Shown here: positions 1 through 10,375 of the stretch, piece by piece | Position numbering within the stretch: the stretch's first letter is position 1 | Layout of the letters: every line of letters starts with the position of its first letter | Assembly: GCA_027596035.1 (NCBI GenBank) | Contig: JADGJA010000496.1 | Coordinates: 1 to 16,914, forward strand | DNA length: 16,914 nucleotides | DNA from: Thoreauomyces humboldtii | Lineage: Eukaryota > Chytridiomycota > Chytridiomycetes > Spizellomycetales > Powellomycetaceae | Direction of reading: 5' to 3' | Made by a program: the position numbers and the translations under genes | Notes under the pieces: model-generated | What the model was told of the DNA's origin: nothing | Seen by the model: the letters and a program-made list of their open reading frames with translations, nothing else | Database searches by the model: none

Positions 1-3000
1 GTCCCCACCCCCACTGTCACCACCGACACCGGGGGCCTCATCCACCAACTCGTCCATGTGCTTAAGATCCTCCTCGGTGACATCCGGCGCGTCCTCGATC
101 CTCGACGGGAACAGGGCGTCCAAGGCGTCGGCATACATCGCACACCTCCTGAACCTACCCACCTGGACGGCCATGAGGTCGAACGCCACTCCGACCGTCC
201 TCGTCCTCCTCTCCCTGTCCGCGGGGTCCATGCCTCCGAGTCCGAGGTCCGGGTTGGATGGGTATCGGGTCGAGAAGTGGGTGAGGAGGATCCAGTCGGA
301 CCTCATCTTCTCTCCGACGATGACGGCCTCCCGGGTGGTGGTGTGACGCTTCCGTTGGGCCTGGTTGGACCCGTGCTCGTCGTTGTGGAAGGTGGCCTCG
401 TGGATCAGGAGGGTGGGAAGGGAGTCGAAGGTGCTGGAGTTGGCGCTTCCGACCGTTCGCATCAGGTCGAGGTTGGGCCGACAGTCGCCAGAGTAGACGA
501 GACGGAAGCCCGAGGAGTGGACCACCGAGACGGCGTAAGCGTAGGGTGCGTGGTCGACGTCGCTGGTGGTCACGGAGGTCAGGCTGAGGGAGGCAAGGAG
601 GCTAACGAGTGGTCAAAGGTCAGAGTAGTTAGTGAAAGCGCATAGGTAACGAAGCAACGGTGGAAGTGAGTTCCTACTTTGCGTAGATGGCATGTTGGTT
701 CACCAGCCTCTCTTCCCCAACTTGATGGACCGCCATCAGATCGTCGTTGACGAGGAAGTCAATGTCGGTATCCAGGCCGAGATCCTCGCAGTCCGAGTAC
801 TCTTGCAACCAGGTGATGTAGTGCAAGGAGCAGGCGATGACCAGTTTCGGAATGTCGCCGCCGCGTCTCACCAACGCCTGCCGAATCCAGGAAACTTCAT
901 GAGTCTCCAATCGAGGACTTGAGCCACGCTCCCCTGACATACCTTCTTTCGCTCGATAAGCAACCTCGCAGCACCAAGATGATGATCGGCATGCATGTGG
1001 GACACGAACAAAAACTTGAGACTACACAACACGTCCTCCAACTCGGGTTCCTCCTGGGCCTGATGGAACCTCCTGAACAGCTGCCCATACGTCCCTTCCC
1101 CGACGTCGAACAGGATGGATCCATGACCAGGGATGTACGCCAACGTGGCGCTCACGTTCCTGAACCTGCTCGGCAAGGAGGCACCTGTTCCGAGCGTGCA
1201 GATCAGGACGTCGTCTCCAGGCACCTTCATCGTTTCCGCCGTCGCCTTGGTCGCCTCGATCTCGGCGCGGGTGGACGCTGCGATGGCGAGGAACCGGTTG
1301 AGACGATGGTTGGTTTCGAGAGACTCCACGAGACGGGAGGTGGGATCTTGGTGGTTCCAGGGTGTTGGCATCTCCGTCCGGTCCATGAGGAGGGTGGGTT
1401 GAAGCTGGAACTTCAGGAGGCCTTCCGCCATCACGAGCTTCGATGGGAGACCTTGGGCTGCAGAAAAAAAAAGACGTCAGCTTGCAGTTTGACGCCAGAC
1501 TTTAGTCTGGGCCTGCTTACCATTTTCGAAAGGCTTGGCTTCCAGTTGATAGAAAGGGATCTTGAAAACGTCGGGGTCCAACTTGTTCAAACGGTGGATA
1601 CCAGTCGAGAACTTTTGAAAGATAATGGGCTTGGCACCGTACTTGCGGCTGATGAGGATGTGCTAGTAACCAACATCTGTAAATAAGGTCGCCTGCTCGT
1701 AGCGGTAACCAAGAGGTCTGCGCTCACCTGACACCCTTCCCCGAACATTTGCATCCACTGCCTGTACTCTTGCGAATCGACGACATCGTCTCCAACGTTG
1801 TGAACCATCAGCGCAGGGGGGTTTGCGGAAACATCCGCATAGTGCCCGGCGAAGTGAGGGTGGGCCTTCAGTGGTTCGATGTAGTCCACAGACGGGCAGT
1901 CGACGATGATGAAGATGGGGCCGACCTTGATGGGATCCATGACTTCCTCAGGGAGGACGGTGACGCTGCCATCCTTGCTCACAAACGTCTCTCCGGCAAT
2001 CAGACGCCCTACGCCACCTCGCGATCAGTCGCGGGACCCCAAAAATTCCATAACAGACGCAAGTGCCACTCACGGTTCCAGGAAGGAGGGATGCCGAGGG
2101 AAATGGCCTTCTCGGCATGGAACTTTCCGCGCAGATCGGGTCCCTGACAGATGAAGGTGATGACGTCTGGACTCCTCTCCGCCTTTGGCAGCCTCTCGAG
2201 CCTCGTGAAATCCTTCTTCGCATTCTGCACGTTCGGTACGAACGGGTTGTCGGTATCATCCTCCTCGTCCAGACGGGCCTTCTTGGGGTCAGGTTCGGAC
2301 GACCGGAAGGTTCCTGCAGCGGACGGGGTCTCTCCGCTGTTGAACATCTGACGGATGATCTCCTCGCGGTAGAAGGTGGCGTCGCTGTCGGTGAGTTCGG
2401 AGATGGGGATCTGGTCGATGGCCTTTCGCTTCCTCCGGATCGACCCGTTCGAGTCCGTGGGCAGGTCGGTGTCCATGTTGTCCGCCACGCCTCCGTTGCT
2501 CGTTGACGCGTGGTTCACGTCGCTCGAACGGACGTAACCCGCTGGATACACCTTCACGGGCGTGACGGTGATGTTCGAGTCTCGGAACGGCACGGATTCG
2601 TCGGGAATCTCGTACGTCTTCACCGTGGATGCCATCCTGGTCGAGATCGAGGATGTCCGTCAGCATGCGACGTGGCATCCAGGAAGCTGTTCACCCACAC
2701 CACCTCACCTGAAGACGAAATGCCGGGTGGCAGCCATGAAGTGGGTCAGGTTGTTTCCACCGTGGATCATGACGTCGGTGTTGCCGGCGGTGGCCAAACT
2801 GAGCATCATGCCTGGGAGACGGGGCAGGAAAAAAAAAGAAACCTCGTCAGAGAACCGAAGGCTACCGAGGAGATGTTCGTCCGGTGCCCCCGGACCGAAA
2901 GCCCGTTCCTTACCGGGGATTCCACCGCAAGCGTCCCACTGCACCCTCGACAGGAAGATGTTTCCGAGTTTCGTGAGCTTGACGCGGTTCTCTATGCAGA

Positions 3001-3193
3001 TGCGCTGGGCTCCTTCTCCGGCGTTGAACAGGTACTTTTTGCCGTCGAACACGGCCATGACGGAAGGGAGCGAGTCGCCCGTCTCGGCCGCTGAGCAGAG
3101 GAGAGACGATGGGAGCTTATATGTCAGAACGGGAGACTTTTGCGTTGGGTTTCCTTTGACCAGTGAAGGCTCGTACCGATGATTTCTACCCAA
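1..3193 (-). CDS. TRZ1: tRNase Z, long form (ELAC2/Trz1 type), 3' end of gene beyond window
   Basis: Zinc endonuclease that removes the 3' trailer from precursor tRNAs in nucleus and mitochondria. Eight exons join in frame: 3193-2914, 2811-2709, 2636-2074, 2008-1728, 1662-1521, 1457-943, 877-678, 601-1, giving 895 residues up to the edge; all seven introns are GT-AG, 63-102 nt. The N-terminal pseudo-catalytic half shows FNAGEGAQR (56-64), GGIPGMMLSLA spanning intron 1 and NLTHFMAATRHF; a linker carries a basic RRKRK and an acidic stretch; IIVDCPS sits near 350. The catalytic half has LGTGASLPSR (about 545), the metal-binding motif HMHADHHLG (610-618), VDH (712), SGDCRP (732-737), HEATF (762-766), KRHTTT and THFSTRY (802-808), so all active-site ligands are present. 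The true start is uncertain: this ATG lies just before the conserved N-terminal fold, and a further 5' exon or an earlier ATG supplying a targeting signal is possible. Length and motif order fit the long eukaryotic form. Confidence 0.96.
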
Positions 3194-3512
3194 GACTTCA
3201 TGGCGACGAACCGACTGGAATGGGGTGGACTTTTGTGCGCTGGTGCCCTTCCTCTATCGAGACAAGGTGATCCCAGAGACAGAGAAGACTGTCCTCGTCG
3301 ATCAAGCTGAGAAATGTCCTGGCCCTTCTTTCCAATGTCCGCACACGCACGCACGCACACACGAGAGCAGCGACAAAAAACAAAGAGAGAGGAGAGAGTG
3401 TGTGCGTGTGTGGGGTGGCTATGGCTTCTGATTTAAAAGGCGCTTCTGGGACATCATCTTCTGAGACCGTCTCTCGGACATCATCTTCCCCAGTGCCCAC
3501 ACACAGAACGAC
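3194..3512. promoter_or_regulatory. Shared divergent promoter region, TRZ1/CTF8
   Basis: About 320 bp separates the two divergently oriented start codons, so it must hold both promoters and 5' leaders. It contains a CA/CG-rich microsatellite on the TRZ1 side and a purine (AG) run followed by a TG-rich tract on the CTF8 side. No convincing TATA box or named operator is visible. The promoter role is inferred from gene arrangement only. Confidence 0.6.
3341..3416. repeat. CA/CG microsatellite facing a TG-rich tract (imperfect inverted repeat)
   Basis: A CACG/CACA repeat (3341-3363) is followed about 35 bp later by GTGTGTGCGTGTGTGGGG (3399-3416). The reverse complement of the left arm matches the right arm over roughly 15 bases with one mismatch, with an A/G-rich spacer. 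It could form a stem in single-stranded DNA or RNA, or simply be two microsatellites of complementary composition. Confidence 0.7.
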
Positions 3513-4164
3513 ATGGTGCAGATCATCATACCTACCCAGCAGTCAGAGGCTCAGCAGACGAGCTCATCTCCAGGATGGGTCTTGCTCGAACTGCAAGGAT
3601 CCCTCACAACGGACGGTCAGGACGCAATGGCTGGGAAGAGGCTCGGCAACTGGACAATGGGCCAAAACGTAAGAATACCACTTTCCCCCTTCACTCCTCC
3701 CATGCCTCCATCCCAAACCACCAAACGCCAATCCCACTCATCCGTTTCGATTCCACATCTCCGTATGACGCATCCAGGGCGTTCCCTACCTGTACATAGG
3801 ACATCATCGACTGGAAGGACAGCGCGTCGAACTGCGCAAACCTCTCGCGGTCGTCCAGAGGAAGCACTCGTCTGCGAGTCGAGATCCGACGCCTTCCAGC
3901 AGTCAGATCCACTCCTCTCAGCATGAACATCGACAACGACCATCACCCGTCAATCTCCAACTCTCCCTCTCCCAATCTCAGGACCTGTCGCAGCGCACCG
4001 ACGGGGAACAAGGCAACGAGGACGAGGACGGGGATCACGGCAACGGACCAGCAGTGTACGAGGTGGCCGCCGTGTTGAGGTACAAGTACCTGTTCAAGAC
4101 GAGACCCGAACACATTCTCGCAGAGGAACACAAGGGGTTGAGCGCATTCTCTAGGAATCGGTGA
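3513..4164 (+). CDS. CTF8: Ctf8, subunit of the alternative clamp loader Ctf18-RFC
   Basis: Ctf8 pairs with Dcc1 and Ctf18 in the alternative RFC that loads PCNA during S phase and promotes sister-chromatid cohesion. Two exons, 3513-3668 and 3778-4161 plus stop, with a 109-nt GT-AG intron, encode 180 residues. The N-terminus MVQIIIP matches the family start, followed by WVLLELQG (22-29) and AGKRLGNW; exon 2 begins with GVPYLYIGHHRLEG (53-66) and KPLAVVQRK, the family's 'G-P-LIIGHH-L-G' core. The conserved C-terminal strand YEVAAVLRYKYLFKTRPE (146-163) is present. A Ser/Gln-rich then acidic insert of about 60 residues (83-140) makes it longer than the human (121) or yeast (133) protein. The last codons overlap a strong donor (CG then GTGAGA at 4161); splicing to an acceptor ending at 4275 would replace the stop and add about 36 residues, ending at 4384. 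The shorter end is preferred because it closes just after the conserved block. Confidence 0.93.
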
Positions 4165-4506
4165 GAATAAAGGGGAAAAGGAAAGGACACCCCACCGAGA
4201 TTTGCTTCGCTTCGAGGAACCCCTTGCTCGATGCAACGATGCTCTACTTCTTCCCCCTCCCGCAACGATGCACAGTCAGCGCTGGGACGACAGTGGTTGT
4301 TCGGTCCCCGAACTCTGGCTGGAATGGGCCACTGGCTTCTCTCTCCAGGAATCCTTCAAAGAACCAAAGGAGACTCCTTCATAACGCCATGCGACCACGC
4401 CTCCCTCGGCAGCTCTCATCTTCCCGGCACGGTCCTCTCTCGACCCAACCCTTCCTTCCGCACCTCGCCCCGAATCCGTCGATTCCCCGCCTGTCCTTGT
4501 CATGTC

Positions 4507-4522
4507 GTCCGACCGGTCGGAC
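4507..4522. repeat. 16-bp perfect palindrome
   Basis: GTCCGACCGGTCGGAC equals its own reverse complement. It has the form of a dimeric protein-binding site or a chance palindrome in GC-rich DNA. No function can be assigned. Confidence 0.8.
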
Positions 4523-4897
4523 ATTTCCCCCCCTCTGGGCTACCCGAAGTGCCATATGAGAGAGATCTTGAAGAAGCCACGTGCCTCGTTGCACATCTGG
4601 GAAAGTGGAGAGACGGAGATGGGAAACGGGGGGACCGGAGAGAAAAGCCCGAGGGAGTTTCCCTTCCGGGGTCGCGCGGGAGGGTGGTTCGTTCCACCGA
4701 CCGGTTTGGGTTTTCGGAGCAAAATGGGAACTTGTATTCCCGGGCCGTGACCCACTTCTTGTAGTTTCACTTGCGTGAATTGCAATACAGCGTCGAAAGC
4801 GAGCTATATATGAACGTGTTTACAGACGCAACGATCTTTCCGGCATATCATAGATTTAGAGAAGAAGAAGAAAGAAAAAAACATGAAAAAGGAACGT

Positions 4898-4938
4898 ATC
4901 CCATCCCATCCCATCCCATGCCACCCATCCCACCCCAC
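4898..4938 (-). repeat. CCCAT pentamer repeat, G-rich on the calcineurin A sense strand
   Basis: Four to five CCCAT units are followed by two further C-runs. On the minus strand, the sense strand of calcineurin A, this reads as successive GGG runs spaced mostly by two bases, beginning about 80 nt beyond the stop codon. It therefore fits a G-quadruplex pattern in the 3' UTR or termination zone. Folding or function is inference. Confidence 0.75.
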
Positions 4939-5015
4939 CATGGACAAGACCCACTTTCACGCCGTCCCTCACGCATTCGCCCCCCATTCCGTGAGGATTC
5001 CCTGTTCTCATTGTT

Positions 5016-7439
<2,424 letters not shown>

Positions 7440-8309
7440 GGCGAGGGAGGGAGGTGGGTGGTGGGAAATGCCGTGGATGGGTTGTTACGATTGCGTTTCG
7501 GGCTCGACTGCTACACGCCGCTCTGTTCCCGATATGACAGCTCGGAGGATTGACTCGTGAGGAACCGTGTGACTGTGATTAGGATCTCGCAAGGTTGAGC
7601 AGTTGGGGCTCGACAGACGTACAGCACGAAGGGATGCTGGTTCAGAACGGCCGAATGGATGGAAGTGCGGGATGGCGGGATGGCAAGGGCAACGAACGAA
7701 AAAACCTGTGGTCACTCACGCTTCACGGAAAGAAACAGCCGGGAGGAAACGCATGACGCGGCTGCCCCAAGCCTCGCTGCCAATTTCCCACCACAGCCCA
7801 AAAACACCATAGCCGATTTCGGACAGCAAAGAATACGAGTTGGATGGTGAGAGGGCAACCTAGGTATGCTCTGATGAACGTCGCCTGTGATGCTCGAGGT
7901 TCCACAGCTCTCGACGTCCCATCGTAGCCTGCGAACGAGCGAAGGATCCGCTGTGGAACCCAGTCCATCCCCATTATACATTCGGTGAGCTTCGTCATCA
8001 TGCTCCACATACCGCGCCATTTTCATCTGGGGACGCCCTGCCATGAGTGGGCTTGTGTTAGCTGCCGCACTGGAATGCCGCGATCGACAACTGCCGGCCA
8101 GGGGACGCATCGACAGATGATGGAATGGCCAAGTTCATTGTCTCAGTAGGGCATGCGGGAAGTGGCACGAAAACGGGGCGAATTCGGCTGCGTCTTCGCA
8201 GAGCTGGCGCCAGGATCTGAAAAAAAGCTATCCGGAGGATCGAAGAGCTTGCTGCCACTTTGGCTCAAGAGAACGGTGTATGCGCAGTTGATGGATGACG
8301 AAATCTGAT
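7440..8309. other. Intergenic region upstream of calcineurin A, no convincing gene
   Basis: This should contain the calcineurin A promoter next to 7439 and the region beyond the Myb gene's stop at 8310. Several overlapping minus-strand open frames (about 70-130 codons, 7712-8110) have no recognisable motif. One small frame, 8258-8058, would give 66 residues whose first 38 are hydrophobic and Arg-rich without acidic residues, resembling a mitochondrial presequence. It has no recognisable mature domain. No clear repeats, RNA genes or terminators were seen. Confidence 0.4.
8058..8258 (-). CDS. Doubtful small ORF with presequence-like N-terminus
   Basis: Sixty-six codons from ATG to TAA, starting about 50 bp beyond the stop of the Myb gene on the same strand. 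The first part (MAASSSILRIAFFQ, then ALRRRSRIRPVF) is amphipathic and basic with no acidic residue, as in mitochondrial import signals. The rest shows no known domain. It could be a first exon, a relic, or chance. Listed only because it is the most protein-like frame in this gap. Confidence 0.15.
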   Translation of the reverse strand: MAASSSILRIAFFQILAPALRRRSRIRPVFVPLPACPTETMNLAIPSSVDASPGRQLSIAAFQCGS

Positions 8310-10034
8310 TCAAAGCCGATGCTCGCGTCCGAGCTCAGATTGGGAACGCAGGACAACGTGCCGCCTGCGGACATCATTGTACGGGCGGCCTAACCGCCTT
8401 GCCAAAGCTGCCCATGTCGAGTCAAAGTTCTTAATCTCCTGATCTTCCTCTGGAGTGAAAGGGCCCCTTCGAAGACTGGGATCAACATGTTTGTGCCAGC
8501 GGTCGCGAACACTGTACGATGTCCGTCCAAGCCGGGTGCCGATGACAGACCAATCAATCTTCTTTGATATGTGAAGCTGTCGCTTGACTTCTTCCAAGAG
8601 AAAACTGTCTTCCTCCTCATCATAGCTGCCACGCGTTTTTGCTGAGATGGCGCGCCATTTATCACGGCACGCCGTCGGGCGCCGACCAAGACGAAGGCCG
8701 ATGTCTTCCACCCGATTCGGCCGTCGGAATTTGTTTGCTGCTTCGCGACCAGCCGATTCAGAGTGCGCACATCCTCATCCGTCCACGGACCAGGTGAGCG
8801 AATCGATTGCGGGCATCGAAGCCAATGCGCATACAGACGAATGGCCCCATACGAGACGCCAAAGTGTGCGGCAATATCTCTCATAGGGGTTTTCCGTTTT
8901 CGCATAGCAAGGAACTCCTCTTCGGCTTCAGGTGTCCAGTGTCTATATACTTGCACCGGGACGGTCGGCGGCGCTGACGGTGTCTCAGATTGGCGAACGA
9001 GGCGGAATGTGCTGAAGGTACGACTCGGGAGCAGACGAAAAGGAATGGCTCTTTTAGAGGGCTTGGATGCAGGTGGTGAATTTCTGGTTGCTGGAATTGA
9101 GCGGGGGAGGAGCCTTTTGCGGCGAGACAAAACGGTTCTGTAGGAGCGACCGAGTTTCCGTGCGAGAGATCCCAGACCTTCGTGGCATGCCAGGATCATC
9201 TCATCTTCGTTGGATGCGAAAGGTCCCGTCTTTAAGCTGGGGTCAAGCGTCATGCGCCAATGCGAGCAAACGAGTCTCGGGGACCGTCCGAGCCGCATGG
9301 ATATTCTTCGCCAGTCTACAGTTTCGGATATCAGAAGCTGCCGACGAACTTCAGCCAGCAGGAGCTGGTTCTCTTCAGTTGTCCAAGAACCAGCATTTGG
9401 TGCCATGAGTTTCTCCCATTTATCCTTACAGGACGCGCGACGACGGCCAAGTCGTCCGCTGATCAAGGCCCACGAGATTTGTCCGGACGAGACGCTCTGC
9501 TGCTCTTCAACGAGCTGCAATAGCTCCTGCACTTCTGTTTCACTCCACGGCCCTGCTTTTGTAGGGACCTGACGCACCCAATATAGATGAGCCCCGATGG
9601 CCTCGACTGTCACACCAAAGTGTGCTGCGAGCGTTTTGTAAGAGGCCCCCGCCTGCACGAAGCTTTAGCAGCTCTTCCTCGAGCGCTTCAGACCAGCGAT
9701 GAGAAGGTGAAGGCGCGAGGTTAACCGCGGGTACCAGCGGAGGAGGAGGAGTTTCAAGCTGTCGGCATGTTGTGGATGTGTGGAAGGGCTGGCTCTTGAG
9801 ACTTTCGGATGCTCCGGCGAAAGGACGACTCGATTTCTTGTTGACAGGGGCCTGTGTTGTGGACAGTAAAGTAGGGAAGAGAGGTCTGTAGGACGCTGCC
9901 GAGCGTGGGAAAGCTGTGACGGATGGCGTGGCGAGGCGTGGGAGTGCAGCAGGTAAGAGAAGATGCCGGAGCGTAGGCCACCGAGCAGAGAGCACAGCGC
10001 CTGCGAGGACGGGCATGTCCTGCGAGAATAACAT
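8310..10034 (-). pseudogene. Multi-repeat Myb/SANT protein gene with two frame-breaking indels
   Basis: Unnamed Myb-like DNA-binding protein. Two tandem copies of one module are visible: copy 1 about 9698-9107, copy 2 about 8944-8340. Each has an HTH-like unit (RWSEALEEELLKLR; LAAHFGV) followed by three Myb/SANT repeats. Typical pieces are GPWSETEVQELLQLVEEQQ, SGRLGRRRASCKDKWEKL, GSWTTEENQLLLAEV and GPFTPEEDQEI. Alignment of the copies places one extra G in the G5 run at 9646-9650 and one missing G at about 8708; unrepaired, translation from the first ATG ends at 9540 after about 165 residues. No intron fits at either site. ATG 10034 or 10016 opens an N-terminus rich in Arg, Leu and Ala, nearly free of acidic residues and followed by PFHTSTTCRQ, like a fungal mitochondrial presequence. 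A pseudogene, allele or base-call error are all possible; the flanking genes show no such errors. Confidence 0.75.
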
Positions 10035-10375
10035 CGAGTCGTTCTCGTGCCCCTTCCCTCGCGCGTGGTGGTGATGGGGTGGGTGAAATGTATTTCCGTT
10101 CCAGAGGACTACGGTGGGGCGGACACTTGGGAGGGGGGTTTCGGACAATCGGACGCTGGCCGTGGGAACATCTTCCTTTGCGCACAGTTTTCCGTTCAGG
10201 TCCTCCCGAGAATATCAGAGCCAGCGACGGAAGGATTCTCTTCCCCGGCATCAGGTTTAAAGTACTACATTGCACTGGACCGAGGCTCGTGCCCTCTCTT
10301 CTGCAGTCGACCCTTCCGCTCAGAGTGGTGTCGACGACTCTTCGAACAACTGGAGCTCTCTCCAGGGCACGGAGT
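10035..10375. promoter_or_regulatory. Divergent intergenic region between Myb gene and SPOC-like gene
   Basis: About 340 bp lies between the proposed start codons of two divergently transcribed genes and presumably carries both promoters. Frames remain open on both strands through much of it, so either N-terminus could extend further (plus strand back to 10079, minus strand up to 10148). No TATA box or repeated operator is evident. Confidence 0.45.

Larger units (their letters stand above)
4165..5015. other. Unassigned region between CTF8 and calcineurin A 3' ends
   Basis: The two flanking genes converge here, so this should hold both 3' UTRs. One plus-strand frame stays open from 4276 to a TAA at 4382-4384 and then from 4385 to a stop near 4750. 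The second stretch contains an in-frame ATG at 4502 that would give 82 residues rich in Gly, Pro and Arg. No family is recognised and open frames are common in GC-rich DNA, so coding is unproven. An alternative last exon of CTF8 (4276-4384) is possible. From about 4850 the sequence becomes purine-rich (GAA/AAG) and then carries the CCCAT repeat. Confidence 0.5.

Noticed and set aside
58..645. Long plus-strand open frame
   Set aside because: It is the shadow of the last tRNase Z exon on the minus strand, which carries all catalytic motifs.
1495..1510. Hairpin CCAGACT-TT-AGTCTGG in a tRNase Z intron
   Set aside because: A short 7-bp stem inside a normal 63-nt intron; no reason to think it is more than chance.
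919..1686. 255-codon plus-strand open frame
   Set aside because: Runs antisense through tRNase Z exons and introns and shows no domain; the minus-strand spliced reading is clearly the real one.
2063..3094. Plus-strand open frames of 150-200 codons
   Set aside because: Antisense to tRNase Z exons 1-3; composition is typical of mirror frames in GC-rich coding DNA.
8700..8715. Programmed ribosomal frameshifting in the Myb gene
   Set aside because: No slippery heptamer or downstream structure is evident, and the two sites would need opposite shifts.
9640..9660. Mini-intron to explain the first Myb frame break
   Set aside because: No GT-AG pair of plausible size restores the frame, and the two-module alignment is gapless if one G is removed, so a single-base insertion explains it better.
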